The notes: generated by a model not told the origin, from the letters alone. 64,000 bases of DNA from Pseudoxanthomonas yeongjuensis (GCF_010093345.1 NZ_PDWT01000002.1:310001-374000); one strand, 5' to 3'. Positions 7,146 to 15,630 are shown, numbered from the stretch's first letter. Program-made: numbers and translations.

Positions 7146-8450
7146 ATGAACCTCCGTACCGCCGCGCTTGCGGCCGGCTTGTCGCTGGCCTTCCCCCCCC
7201 CCGCGCAGCCCCCCGCCGCCACGCCGGCACCCGCCACCACCGTGCTCAAGGCCGCGCACCTGTTCGACGGGCGCAGCGGCAACCTCAGCTCGCCGGGCCT
7301 GGTGGTGGTGCAGGGAAGCAAGATCATCGCGGTCGGCGCCAACGCCGCCATCCCCGCCGACGCCAGGGTCATCGACCTGGGCGACGCCACCCTGGTGCCG
7401 GGCTACATCGACGCGCACACGCATATCTCCTACGACCACGACGACGACTGGGCCCAGGGTTTCTACGAAGGCATGCTGCGTTTCCCGGTGGAGCAGTCGT
7501 TCCATGCCGGGCGCAACGCGGAGGTGACGTTGCTGTCCGGGGTGACCAGTGCGCGCGAAGTGGGCGCCGGCGATTTCGTCGACGTGGCCCTGCGCAACGC
7601 GATCAACGCCGGCCTCACCGAAGGCCCGCGCCTGCTGGTCGCCGGCCACGCGCTGGGTTCCACCGGCGGCCATTGCGACAGTTCACCGTTCCCGCCGGAT
7701 CGGGTCGCCCCGTCCGGTCCGCTGCAAGGGGTGTGCAACGGACCGGAGGAATGCCGCCTGGCTGCGCGCCTGCAGATGAAGTACGGCGCCGACGTGATCA
7801 AGATCTGCGCCTCGGGCGGGGTGCTGTCGGAATCCGATCCGGTCGACGTGCCGCAGCTCACGCCGGCCGAACTCGCCGCGATCGTGTCCGAGGCGCACAA
7901 CTGGAACCGCAAGGTCGCCGCGCACAGCCATGGCGACGTGGCGGCGAAGCAGGCGGTGGAAGCGGGGGTGGATTCGATCGAGCACGGCAGTTTCCTGACC
8001 ACGTCGACGCTGCAGTTGATGAAGCAGAAGGGCGTGTACCTGGTACCGACGCGGCTGGCGCTGGTGTGGACGGTGGGCCACGCCGATGGCTATCCGCCGA
8101 AGATCGGGGCCAAGGCGCGCGCGGCCGGCGCTTCGCACGATGCGATGTTCAAGAACGCGTTGAAGATCGGGGTGCCGATCGCCTTCGGCACCGACGCGGC
8201 GGTGTCGCCGCACGGGATCAACGCGCAGGAATTCGGCGACATGGTCGACTTGGGCATGACGCCGTCGGCGGCCCTGCTGAGCAGCAGCCAGGGTTCGGCG
8301 AAGTTGCTGGGCATCGATGGCGAAACCGGGACGCTGGAAGCGGGCAAGTTCGCCGACATCGTGGCGGTGCCGGGGGATGTGCTGCAGGACATCCGGGCTA
8401 CGGAGAAGCCGATGTTGGTGATGAAGCAAGGGGCGATCGTGAGACCCTGA
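7146..8450 (+). CDS. secreted metal-dependent amidohydrolase (imidazolonepropionase / Xaa-Pro dipeptidase-like)
   Basis: The 434-residue protein has an N-terminal signal-type segment, then the amidohydrolase TIM barrel. Metal ligands are visible as DAHTH (HxH), K in DVIKICASGG, H in KVAAHSHGD, H in SIEHG and the catalytic D in FGTDAAVSPHG; the C-terminal composite sheet ends GKFADIVAV. Relatives include periplasmic or lipoprotein dipeptidases and prolidases, so a cyclic amide or dipeptide substrate is likely but unspecified. GGGGAAG precedes the ATG. A run of ten C at 7193-7202 within the signal region (LAFPPPAQPP) is odd and could reflect slippage or a base-call error. Confidence 0.88.
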   Translation: MNLRTAALAAGLSLAFPPPAQPPAATPAPATTVLKAAHLFDGRSGNLSSPGLVVVQGSKIIAVGANAAIPADARVIDLGDATLVPGYIDAHTHISYDHDDDWAQGFYEGMLRFPVEQSFHAGRNAEVTLLSGVTSAREVGAGDFVDVALRNAINAGLTEGPRLLVAGHALGSTGGHCDSSPFPPDRVAPSGPLQGVCNGPEECRLAARLQMKYGADVIKICASGGVLSESDPVDVPQLTPAELAAIVSEAHNWNRKVAAHSHGDVAAKQAVEAGVDSIEHGSFLTTSTLQLMKQKGVYLVPTRLALVWTVGHADGYPPKIGAKARAAGASHDAMFKNALKIGVPIAFGTDAAVSPHGINAQEFGDMVDLGMTPSAALLSSSQGSAKLLGIDGETGTLEAGKFADIVAVPGDVLQDIRATEKPMLVMKQGAIVRP

Positions 8451-8465
8451 CTAGTTCTTCAGGAT

Positions 8466-8610
8466 CGTAGGATGGGTCGAGCGCAGCGACACCCATCACG
8501 CGTGACACCCAACGTCGCCATGGACTTTGCGAAACAGGCGTATCGGCTTGAGGCTCTGTCGCTTCGAACAGGAAGAGCGATGGGTGTCGCTGCGCTCGAC
8601 CCATCCTACG
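8466..8610. repeat. long perfect inverted repeat (TAGGATGGGTCGAGCGCAGC type)
   Basis: Two perfectly complementary 31-base arms, 8466-8496 and 8580-8610, flank 83 bases. Each arm holds GGATGGGTCGAGCGCAGCGA then CACCCAT. The left arm begins 16 bases after the amidohydrolase stop and the right arm is 32 bases from the AraC stop, so it sits between convergent genes. It differs from the REP family in sequence. Confidence 0.85.
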
Positions 8611-8642
8611 GGGCCCGATCAAAGGCGCCGGGGGTGGGGCGG

Positions 8643-9599
8643 CTAAACCGGCCTGCGTGCCTGGACCGGAGTGCGTCCACAAAGGCGTCGATAGACCCGG
8701 GCGAAATGGGAGGGGTCCGAGAAACCCGCGCGGCGGCCGATTTCACCGGTGGTCAGGCGACGGAACAACGGTGACTCCAGCATCCGCGTGGCCAGTTCCA
8801 CCCGGGCCGTCATCAGCGAGGCACCGAAGGTCTGCTGGCAGGAGGCGAGTCCCCGATGCAGGGTCCGGGTGGAAATTCCCAATGCATCGGCCACGTCCTG
8901 TGCGCAGAGGGAAAACTCGGTACAGCGCTGGGTGATGACCTCCTCGATTCGATCACGAAGCGCCCGGCCCGCTGGCGTTGAGCTTCGGATGCCGGAAAAT
9001 TCATTGGCATACAGGGCGAACAGGGCGCCCACGTGGTCGGCAATGACGCTGTGAGGCAAGGGCGCTGCGACCACGAAGTCGGGTGTCAGCTGGGAGACGA
9101 AGGCAGTCAGCGCCTTGCCCCACGCACCATCGAATGCAATGGGTCGTCCGACAACCACATCGGTATCGGGAATCCATCGCGTCAGCCATTCCTCCGGCAG
9201 CTTCAGGTGCACGTTCTCGAACGGATCGAGAAAATCGAGCCGATAGCCATATCTCGAGTCCAGCAGCACACCATCGCCCTTTCGCAGAGGCAGGCGTTCG
9301 CGGTGGTCGACGCGCCAGGCCGACCCGGTATTGATGATCAGGTGGAAATTGCGCCCCGTGCTCCGGGCGATGTCGCCCTTGTCGCGGATGCAATCGTGGG
9401 CCGCACCGCGCCCATGGATCAGCGAGATCGGGCCCAGCTCGGTCGATTCGATATCCGCCTCGAACGAACCCACGACCCGCTTGGTTATTCCCATCGGATC
9501 GACGGCCGAACTGAGCACGGACGCGTAGTAGTCCATCTGCTGCCTCTCGGGGACATCGCGCGTTGTCCAGTAGTGGATCTGCGGATGTTGGGCGTTCAT
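8643..9599 (-). CDS. AraC-family regulator with AraC_binding_2-type sensor domain
   Basis: The 318 residues split into an N-terminal ligand domain (about 20-200, with the YY.SVLSSAVDPMGI and GDGVLLDSRYGY blocks of the FeaR/AraC_binding_2 type) and a C-terminal AraC DNA-binding domain (about 215-318; LGISTRTLHRGLA and AGFSDPSHFARVYRR). FeaR-like proteins often control aromatic amine or catabolic genes. The start has GGAGT 8 bases upstream. It is followed on the same strand region by a second AraC gene, and both adjoin the divergent hydrolase cluster, suggesting local control; this is inference. Confidence 0.9.
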   Translation of the reverse strand: MNAQHPQIHYWTTRDVPERQQMDYYASVLSSAVDPMGITKRVVGSFEADIESTELGPISLIHGRGAAHDCIRDKGDIARSTGRNFHLIINTGSAWRVDHRERLPLRKGDGVLLDSRYGYRLDFLDPFENVHLKLPEEWLTRWIPDTDVVVGRPIAFDGAWGKALTAFVSQLTPDFVVAAPLPHSVIADHVGALFALYANEFSGIRSSTPAGRALRDRIEEVITQRCTEFSLCAQDVADALGISTRTLHRGLASCQQTFGASLMTARVELATRMLESPLFRRLTTGEIGRRAGFSDPSHFARVYRRLCGRTPVQARRPV

Positions 9600-9743
9600 G
9601 AGTCAGCACTCCTTCCCGCCCATCGCGGCATGCGAATGCGCGTGGACCATTTGCAGCCGGCAGCTTGGGGAGCAGACATGGGCACTCCGTTCGAAGTCGG
9701 AACTACGTACCAGGATCCCCCCTGCACTGTAGTCCTGCCGGTT

Positions 9744-10271
9744 TCAGGCCACAACGCCGGTTTGGGCTTTCCTGTCGTTTGGCTCGAAACTTTCCCGCCT
9801 CAGCTCGCGAGGGGTCTGTCCCGTGGCCCGCACGATCAGGCGACTGAAATGGCTCTGGTCGTGGAACCCGGCTTCCAGCGCGATTTGCGACAGCGACCGG
9901 TTTGTTCCCTGGATCAGCATCGTGGCCCGTTCGACCCGGCGATTCATCAGGTAGCGATGGGGCGGCATTCCGGTGCTTTGCTTGAAGGCCCGGGCGAAAT
10001 GGCAGTCGGACAGGCCCGCCATCGAGGCCAGGTCGTGGAGCGAGATCGAATTCGAAAGCTCCCTTTCGATGTATTCGCTGATCCTGCGCAGCGTGCCTGC
10101 AGGAAGCCCCCCGCGGGTCCGGGGCACCCGCATTGCGGACGCCGCCGCCCACCACGGCCCTTGGCCGGAGACCAGATAGAGCCTGGCGCGGGTCCAGTCC
10201 GGAAGGAAATCAGGCAGCGCTTCGGCAAGCCGCTTCGTCACATCGGTCACGTTGCCGGAAGAGTTGTCCAT
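9744..10271 (-). CDS. AraC-family regulator, short form
   Basis: A 175-residue protein dominated by the AraC DNA-binding domain (about 65-165; LHDLASMAGLSDCHFARAFKQ and LEAGFHDQSHFSRLI, with GQTPRELRR after it). Only about 60 N-terminal residues precede it, too few for a full sensor domain. The ATG at 10269-10271 was chosen over one at 10343 because the preceding residues look non-coding. It is divergent from the alpha/beta hydrolase at 10494; the 222-base gap presumably carries both promoters, making this the best candidate regulator of the 10.5-13.4 kb genes. Confidence 0.85.
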   Translation of the reverse strand: MDNSSGNVTDVTKRLAEALPDFLPDWTRARLYLVSGQGPWWAAASAMRVPRTRGGLPAGTLRRISEYIERELSNSISLHDLASMAGLSDCHFARAFKQSTGMPPHRYLMNRRVERATMLIQGTNRSLSQIALEAGFHDQSHFSRLIVRATGQTPRELRRESFEPNDRKAQTGVVA

Positions 10272-10493
10272 TGCCGCTGTCCGTTGAACGCTCGCGAAGA
10301 GGATGGACAGCCCGGCGCAACGCGAATGGATCCGGCGCGCCATGGATATCGCGCGGTCCGGCCGCTGCGCGCCACGAGGCCTTGGCGGCGAAGATCCATG
10401 TCAAAGGCGGGCCAGTTGCCGCAAGCCCGTGCCATTTTTTCGCTGTCCGGTGCGGCAGGCTGATCGAACCCGCCTTGCTTCACCGGAGAACCC

Positions 10494-11204
10494 ATGGCTA
10501 CCCAGTCGCAAAAGGTACCGGTCGTCACCGTCATTCTGGTCCACGGCGCGTGGGCGGACGGGTCGTCCTGGAATGAGGTCATTGCGCGACTCCAGGCTGA
10601 AGGAATACCGGTGGTATCGGTACAGAATCCGTTGAGTTCGCTTGCCGACGATGTCGCCGCCGTGCAGCGCGCGATGGAACTGGTGGACGGGCCCGTGGTC
10701 CTGGTCGGCCACTCCTGGGGCGGCACGGTCATCACCCAGGCCGGCGCCTCCGGACGCGTTCGCGCCCTGGTCTACATAGCGGCGTTCGCGCCCGACCGGA
10801 ACGAATCCACGAACTCGCTTCAGGCGCGCCATCCGGTTCCGGAATACGCCGCATTGCTGCGCGCGGACTCCGCGGGCTACCTGCATTTCCCCGCGGACGC
10901 GCTGCCGCATTACTTCGCGCAGGACCTGCCCGCGGCCAATGCCATGGTGCTGGCCGCTACCCAGGGGCCGATCCGTGCAAGCGCGTTCGACGATGCGGTG
11001 ACGGAGGCCGCCTGGCACGAAATTCCCTCGTGGTACCTGGTGACCGACCATGACCGGATGATCTCGCCGCAGTTGCAGCGCGAGATGGCGCAACGGATCG
11101 GGGCACGCACCAGGGAAGTGCCGGCCAGCCATGTGCCATTCGCTTCGCGTCCCAAAGAGACCACGGCCATCATTCTCGAAGCAGTCGCCGAGGTCGCGCG
11201 ATGA
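10494..11204 (+). CDS. alpha/beta hydrolase (HNL/esterase-like)
   Basis: A 236-residue cytoplasmic hydrolase with the oxyanion HGAWADGSSW, nucleophile elbow GHSWGG (S74) and a C-terminal catalytic histidine in PASHVPF. The HGAW...SW start and short cap resemble plant hydroxynitrile lyase/methyl esterase-like and EstC-type bacterial hydrolases. GGAGA lies 5 bases before the ATG. It is the first gene of a same-strand series (hydrolase, secreted hydrolase, cupin, isochorismatase-like), though a 132-base gap follows. The substrate is not evident. Confidence 0.88.
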   Translation: MATQSQKVPVVTVILVHGAWADGSSWNEVIARLQAEGIPVVSVQNPLSSLADDVAAVQRAMELVDGPVVLVGHSWGGTVITQAGASGRVRALVYIAAFAPDRNESTNSLQARHPVPEYAALLRADSAGYLHFPADALPHYFAQDLPAANAMVLAATQGPIRASAFDDAVTEAAWHEIPSWYLVTDHDRMISPQLQREMAQRIGARTREVPASHVPFASRPKETTAIILEAVAEVAR

Positions 11205-11336
11205 AGTCCATGGCTGCGTGCTGCGCGCAATGGACATCCGTTGCAACGTTGCCCGCTATTGCGTCCTTCCCTCCTTGACAGCGACGAAGCATTGCATCGC
11301 TGTGACAACACAGTCGTCCGACACCGGAGAAATCTC

Positions 11337-12257
11337 ATGACCCGATTACTGATTGCCTGCCTGGCCCTGTTGCTGTCCGCTGCGCCGGCGGTTGCCCAGG
11401 TCCAGCCTTTCCCCAAGGATTTCCGCATCCAGGAAATCGACAGCAATGGAACCACGATCCACACGCGCATCGGCGGACATGGCCCGGCCGTGGTGCTGTT
11501 GCATGGCTACGGCGAGACCGGAGACATGTGGGCACCGCTTGCTGCGGCGCTGCAGAAGGATCACACGGTGATCGTTCCCGACCTGCGCGGCATGGGCCTG
11601 TCGGCGCGACCTGCGTCCGGTTATGAGAAGAAGGTGCAGGGCCAGGACATCGCCGGCGTGCTGGATGCGCTGAAGATCGATCGCACCGTGCTGGTCACCC
11701 ACGACATCGGCAACATGGTGGGCTACGCCTTTGCCGCGCAGTACCCGCAACGGGTGACACGCTTCGTGCTTATGGATGCGCCACTGCCTGGCATCGGCCC
11801 CTGGGACGAGATCCTACGCAATCCGCTCCTCTGGCACTTCTCGTTCGGCGGCCCGGATGCCGAGCGCCTGGTCGCCGGTCGTGAACGCATCTACCTGGAC
11901 CGGTTCTGGAACGAGTTTTCCGCCACCCCGAGCCGCTTCAGCGAAGCCTCGCGCCAGCACTATGCCGCGCTCTATGCCCAGCCTGGCGCCATGCATGCCG
12001 GGTTCGCCCAATTCGCCGCGTTCCGCCAGGACGCCGTGGACAACCAGGCGTTCCTGACGCAGGGCGGCAAACTGACGATGCCTGTGCTGGCTATCGGCGG
12101 CGAGAAGTCGTTCGGCTCGACCATGGCGACGGTCATGCGCTTCGCTGCGTCCGATGTGCACGAAGCGGTGATCGCGGACGCCGGGCATTGGCTGATGGAA
12201 GAACAGCCGGATGCCACCGTCGCCGTGGTGGTCGAGTTCATCGATCCACAATCCTGA
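11337..12257 (+). CDS. secreted alpha/beta hydrolase of epoxide hydrolase / haloalkane dehalogenase type
   Basis: Residues 1-20 (MTRLLIACLALLLSAAPAVA) form a signal peptide with an AVA cleavage site. The mature protein shows LLHGYGETGDMW (oxyanion), the nucleophile elbow VTHDIGNMVG with aspartate (D123) rather than serine, and the base in DAGHWLMEE. An Asp nucleophile is the mark of epoxide hydrolases and dehalogenases. ATG 11337 follows CCGGAGAAATCTC. The cupin gene starts 15 bases after its stop, so they share a transcript. A periplasmic enzyme acting on an epoxide or halide is plausible; the exact reaction is open. Confidence 0.88.
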   Translation: MTRLLIACLALLLSAAPAVAQVQPFPKDFRIQEIDSNGTTIHTRIGGHGPAVVLLHGYGETGDMWAPLAAALQKDHTVIVPDLRGMGLSARPASGYEKKVQGQDIAGVLDALKIDRTVLVTHDIGNMVGYAFAAQYPQRVTRFVLMDAPLPGIGPWDEILRNPLLWHFSFGGPDAERLVAGRERIYLDRFWNEFSATPSRFSEASRQHYAALYAQPGAMHAGFAQFAAFRQDAVDNQAFLTQGGKLTMPVLAIGGEKSFGSTMATVMRFAASDVHEAVIADAGHWLMEEQPDATVAVVVEFIDPQS

Positions 12258-12272
12258 TCGCCGGAGGCAACC

Positions 12273-12755
12273 ATGATTCGTTCGATTGCACTCCCGATTG
12301 TTGTGGTCCTGCTGTCGCTTGCCGCCGACTGCATGGCGGGCGATGCGTCGCAGCGCCGGCTGACTGCCGACGAAATATCGAAGCTTGAAGAAACCGGTGC
12401 CGGTCCAGGCACCTCCGGGATGACGGGAATACGCGCCACGGTCCTGTCCGGGGATCCAGCGAAGCCGGGTCTGTACACGATCCGCCTATTCGTGCCGGGC
12501 AACATGCGCATCGAAGCGCACGTCCACCGCGATGAACGCTCCGCCGTGGTCGTCTCCGGCCACTGGTCGATCGGCTACGGCGACCGCTTCGATGCCTCCG
12601 CATTGAAAGTCCTGCCGCCCGGGAGTTTTTACACCGAGCCCGGGGAAATGCCGCATTTCGCAAGCACAGGCGCCGAGCCCGTCGTGGTCTACATCAGCGG
12701 AGTCGGCCCGACCGACACCCGTTTCCAGCATCAATCGACAGGCAACCAGGAGTAA
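12273..12755 (+). CDS. secreted cupin-domain protein
   Basis: The 160-residue protein has a signal peptide (cleavage after about residue 22) and one cupin barrel: the first motif is seen as IEAHVHRDERSAVVVSGHWSIG and the second as PPGSFYTEPGEMPHFA, giving His/Glu metal ligands. Such cupins are often annotated as ChrR-like or DUF4437-like; no enzymatic activity can be assigned. GGAGG lies 7 bases ahead of the ATG. It sits between the secreted hydrolase and the isochorismatase-like gene with gaps of 15 and 3 bases. Confidence 0.85.
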   Translation: MIRSIALPIVVVLLSLAADCMAGDASQRRLTADEISKLEETGAGPGTSGMTGIRATVLSGDPAKPGLYTIRLFVPGNMRIEAHVHRDERSAVVVSGHWSIGYGDRFDASALKVLPPGSFYTEPGEMPHFASTGAEPVVVYISGVGPTDTRFQHQSTGNQE

Positions 12756-12758
12756 GCA

Positions 12759-13370
12759 ATGGCGTCTTTCGCAACCGTTCGCGATCCACTTAACGATCAC
12801 CTGCTCACGCCGCAGAATGCCGCGCTGGTGATCATCGACTTCCAGCCAGTGCAGGTTTCGTCGATTGCATCGCGACCGAAACGCGAGCTGGTCGCCAACA
12901 TCATCGCGCTCGCCCGCATCGGCAAGCTCTACGGGTTGCCGGTCGTGCTCTCCACGGTCAACGTGGACACCGGCCGCAACCAGCCCACCATCCACCAGAT
13001 CACAGAGGTGCTTGCCGGCGTCGAGCCGATCGATCGCACCTCGATCAATGCCTGGGAGGACGAGGATTTCGTGAGAGCCGTGAAAGCCACGGGCCGCGGG
13101 AAGCTGGTCATGGCCGCGCTGTGGACCGAGGTTTGCCTCGTGCATCCCGCGCTCGACGCGATCAGGGAGGGCTTCGAAGTGTATCCGGTGATCGATTGCG
13201 TCGGCGGCACCTCGCCCGAAGCGCATGAGCTTGGCGTGCAGCGTCTCGTCCAGGCGGGCGCCAAGCCGGTGGGCTGGGTGCAGCTCATCTGCGAATTGCA
13301 ACGCGACTGGAACCGCGAGAAGACCACCGCTGGATTCGCGGACATCCTTTTCGCAGTCGAAGGCCACTGA
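12759..13370 (+). CDS. isochorismatase-like cysteine hydrolase (YcaC-type)
   Basis: The 203-residue protein has the full triad of the isochorismatase-like hydrolase superfamily: Asp in IIDFQ (D27), Lys in GRGKLVMAAL (K115) and Cys in LWTEVCLVHP (C126). The length and the WTEVC block resemble YcaC-type hydrolases of unknown substrate. AGGAG precedes the ATG, which starts 3 bases after the cupin stop. It is the last gene of the cluster; a strong stem-loop follows 18 bases downstream. No signal peptide is present, so it acts in the cytoplasm, unlike its two upstream neighbours. Confidence 0.9.
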   Translation: MASFATVRDPLNDHLLTPQNAALVIIDFQPVQVSSIASRPKRELVANIIALARIGKLYGLPVVLSTVNVDTGRNQPTIHQITEVLAGVEPIDRTSINAWEDEDFVRAVKATGRGKLVMAALWTEVCLVHPALDAIREGFEVYPVIDCVGGTSPEAHELGVQRLVQAGAKPVGWVQLICELQRDWNREKTTAGFADILFAVEGH

Positions 13371-13388
13371 TCCGGCGTCGGCAAAACC

Positions 13389-13422
13389 CATGAGGCGGAA
13401 TCCAGGGCGATTCCGCCTCATG
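13389..13422. terminator. stem-loop after the hydrolase cluster
   Basis: A perfect 14-bp stem (CATGAGGCGGAATC / GATTCCGCCTCATG) with a six-base loop lies 18 bases after the isochorismatase-like stop. No long T run follows, so it is a likely transcript end or 3' stabiliser rather than a textbook Rho-independent terminator. Confidence 0.6.
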
Positions 13423-13566
13423 TCCCATTGAGCTCAGGTTGGTTCCGCTGCGCGTAGTGTCGAATCGCGCCGCGGTCGTTCGTCGTTCGAGTGAAGGCAA
13501 GGCAACACGCCCTTGCGCAAACTCGGCGACGCGCGCTGGCGTCATCCCATCCCCTGGAGCCCTCCC

Positions 13567-14217
13567 ATGATCCCCACCCTCACCGCCTTCGAAAGCTCGC
13601 CCGACAAGGGCAGGGGACTGGCGCGCGACATGCGCGTGCGCTGGGCGCTGGAGGAAACGGGCCAGGCTTACCACGTGCGCCTGCTGTCGTTCGCCGAAAT
13701 GAAGCAACCCGCGCATCTTGCGCAGAATCCCTTCGGCCAGATCCCGACCTACCAGGAGGGCGACCTGGTCCTGTTCGAATCGGGCGCGATCCTCCTGCAT
13801 CTCGCCGAGCGCCATGCGGGCCTGCTGCCGGACCAGGCCGATGCGCGGTCGCGCGCGATCGCCTGGATGTTCGCCGCGCTCAACACGGTGGAACCACCCA
13901 TCGTCGAGCGTTCGATGATGACCCTGCTGGAGCGCGGCGAGACCTGGTACACGCAGCGCCTGGCTGCCGTCGACGAGCGCCTGCGCAAGCGGCTGGGCGA
14001 GCTTTCCAGGCGCCTCGGCGATGCCGACTGGCTCGACGGCGCATTCAGCGCGGGCGATCTGCTGATGGTGTCGGTACTGCTCAGGTCGAAGAGCTCGGGG
14101 ATCCTCGACGAATATCCGAACCTCTGCGCCTATCTCGCCCGCGGCGAGGCGCGGCCCGCCTACCAACGTGCGTTCGCCGCCCAGCGGGCGGTTTTCACCG
14201 GTGCGGCGGCTGGCTGA
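13567..14217 (+). CDS. glutathione S-transferase family protein
   Basis: 216 residues. The N-terminal thioredoxin-like domain (about 1-80) shows NPFGQIPTYQEGDLVLFESGAILLHLAE, in which the cis-Pro (QIPT) and the ES glutathione-binding pair are typical; the helical C-terminal domain follows with the N-capping-like GAFSAGDLLMVSVL. The protein would conjugate or reduce small electrophiles using glutathione. It stands alone, with a REPIN 40 bases downstream. Class assignment is uncertain; the N-terminus (ESSPDKGRGLARDMRVRWALEE) is slightly extended. Confidence 0.9.
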   Translation: MIPTLTAFESSPDKGRGLARDMRVRWALEETGQAYHVRLLSFAEMKQPAHLAQNPFGQIPTYQEGDLVLFESGAILLHLAERHAGLLPDQADARSRAIAWMFAALNTVEPPIVERSMMTLLERGETWYTQRLAAVDERLRKRLGELSRRLGDADWLDGAFSAGDLLMVSVLLRSKSSGILDEYPNLCAYLARGEARPAYQRAFAAQRAVFTGAAAG

Positions 14218-14256
14218 CAAGGCCGCCCTCGGCAGGCCTTGGTCGCGAGCGTTTTT

Positions 14257-14342
14257 GTAGGAGCGACGTAGGAGCGACGTAAGTCGCGAAGCAGAGTGGG
14301 CGTGCGGTTGAGTTGGGAAATCGCGACTTACGTCGCTCCTAC
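14257..14342. repeat. REPIN with duplicated head
   Basis: The left arm (14257-14289) repeats its own first 11 bases (GTAGGAGCGAC twice) before continuing GTAAGTCGCGA; the right arm is 14321-14342. It ends 14 bases before the -35 box of the next operon. Confidence 0.9.
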
Positions 14343-14355
14343 GGGCAGGTGCCAC

Positions 14356-14385
14356 TTGACATGCAAGTAAATGCTTGCATATCAT
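14356..14385 (+). promoter_or_regulatory. promoter with ArsR-type palindrome
   Basis: TTGACA (14356-14361) and TATCAT (14380-14385) are spaced 18 bases apart. Between them lies ATGCAAGTAAATGCTTGCAT (14361-14380), a 7+7 inverted repeat. The operon encodes an ArsR-family repressor, so this dyad is its likely operator. Confidence 0.75.
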
Positions 14386-14427
14386 TCGCCCCACGGTGAT
14401 TCCGCTGCATCCGTGAGGAGAAGGGCA

Positions 14428-14883
14428 ATGGCAGACATCCTGCATCGGGTCGGCATCAAGGCGTCCGCGGACGCGGTCTACCAGGCACTGGCCACCCGCG
14501 ACGGCCTGGCCGGCTGGTGGACCGACGACACCCGCGGCGAAAGCAAGGTGGGCGGCACGCTCGTCTTCCGCTTCAGCAACGACGGCCAGGACATGGGCGG
14601 CTTCCAGATGAGGGTGCTGGAGCTGGATCCGGCCAGGCGCGTGCGCTGGCAGGTGGTCGATGGGCCCGAGGAATGGATCGACACCCGGGTCGGCTTCGAA
14701 CTCAAGCAGGAAGACGACTATTGCATCGTCCTGTTCAAGCACCAGGACTGGAAGGAGCCGGTGGAATTCATGCACCACTGCAGCACCAAGTGGGCGATCT
14801 TCCTGATGAGCCTGAAGTCGCTGGTGGAAACCGGCAAGGGCGCGCCCAGCCCCGGCGACGTCAAGATCGACAACTGGAACTGA
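14428..14883 (+). CDS. SRPBCC (AHSA1/START-like) domain protein
   Basis: The 151 residues fit a single SRPBCC helix-grip domain: IKASADAVYQALATRDGLAGWWTDDTRG at the start, with the WW pair typical of AHSA1-like proteins, and a C-terminal long helix (KWAIFLMSLKSLVETGKG). GAGGAGAAGGG precedes ATG 14428. It is the first gene of a four-gene operon that contains a second SRPBCC protein, an ArsR repressor and a GFA protein. SRPBCC-ArsR pairs are a common conserved unit; a hydrophobic ligand is likely but unidentified. Confidence 0.9.
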   Translation: MADILHRVGIKASADAVYQALATRDGLAGWWTDDTRGESKVGGTLVFRFSNDGQDMGGFQMRVLELDPARRVRWQVVDGPEEWIDTRVGFELKQEDDYCIVLFKHQDWKEPVEFMHHCSTKWAIFLMSLKSLVETGKGAPSPGDVKIDNWN

Positions 14884-14891
14884 AGCCCGCC

Positions 14892-15221
14892 TTGGACGCC
14901 GACAAAGTCTTCAAGGCCCTGGCCGACCCGGGCCGCCGGCGCCTGCTCGACCTGCTGCACCAGGACAACGGACAAACGCTTTCCGCGCTGTGCCTGCACA
15001 TGGACATGTCGCGCCAGGCCGTGACCCAGCACCTGCAACAACTCGAGGGAGCCGATCTGGTCGCCGTCGTCTGGCAAGGACGGGAAAAGCTCCACTACCT
15101 CAACCCGGTGCCGCTGCACGAGATCTACGCGCGCTGGATCGGAAAGTTCGAACGCGGCCGCCTCGATGCGCTGCACGACCTGAAGAAAAAACTGGAAGGT
15201 GACGACGATGGAAAAAAATAA
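14892..15221 (+). CDS. ArsR-family transcriptional regulator
   Basis: A 109-residue winged helix: VFKALADPGRRRLLDLL at the N-terminus, recognition helix in MSRQAVTQHLQQLEGADLV, wing with GREKLHYLNPVPLHEI. No ArsR metal-binding CxC is seen, consistent with the SRPBCC-linked, non-metal subgroup. No ATG or GTG fits; TTG at 14892, 8 bases after the upstream stop, is the best start, probably used through translational coupling (CTG at 14880 is an alternative). It should bind the dyad at 14361-14380. The GFA gene starts inside its last codons. Confidence 0.88.
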   Translation: MDADKVFKALADPGRRRLLDLLHQDNGQTLSALCLHMDMSRQAVTQHLQQLEGADLVAVVWQGREKLHYLNPVPLHEIYARWIGKFERGRLDALHDLKKKLEGDDDGKK

Positions 15222-15630
15222 CGAGGCCTATACCGGCGGATGCGCCTGCGGCGCGATCCGTTATGAAATTCCTGCCGAACCGATCTTCATGAACCATTGC
15301 CAGTGCCGCGACTGCCAGCACAAGAGCGGCACCGGGCACGGCTCCTATCTGACCTTCCCGCGTGCAGGCATCAAGCTCACCGACCAAGCGGCGCACTGGG
15401 ACCTGGTCGGCGACAGCGGCAACGTCAAGACCCGCGGCTTCTGCCCCACCTGCGGATCGCCGGTCACCCTGACCTTCGCGGCCATGCCCGAAGTTTTCAC
15501 CGTGCACGCCGCGAGCCTGGACGATCCCGGCCGGTTCAAGCCGCAAGCGGTGACCTATGGCGTGCGTGGCCATGCCTGGGACCGCCTCGATCCCGCGTTG
15601 CCGAAATTCGAGACGATGCCGCCGGGTTGA
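15208..15630 (+). CDS. GFA/CENP-V family zinc protein
   Basis: A 140-residue protein with the glutathione-dependent formaldehyde-activating (GFA) fold: GGCACGAIRYE, then NHCQCRDCQHKSGTGHGSYLTFP, and GFCPTCGSPVT, together giving the two zinc sites of the family. The family name does not prove formaldehyde chemistry; many members have unknown substrates. ATG 15208 has GGAAGG 9 bases upstream and overlaps the end of the ArsR gene by 14 bases. It is the third gene of the operon. Confidence 0.92.
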   Translation: MEKNNEAYTGGCACGAIRYEIPAEPIFMNHCQCRDCQHKSGTGHGSYLTFPRAGIKLTDQAAHWDLVGDSGNVKTRGFCPTCGSPVTLTFAAMPEVFTVHAASLDDPGRFKPQAVTYGVRGHAWDRLDPALPKFETMPPG

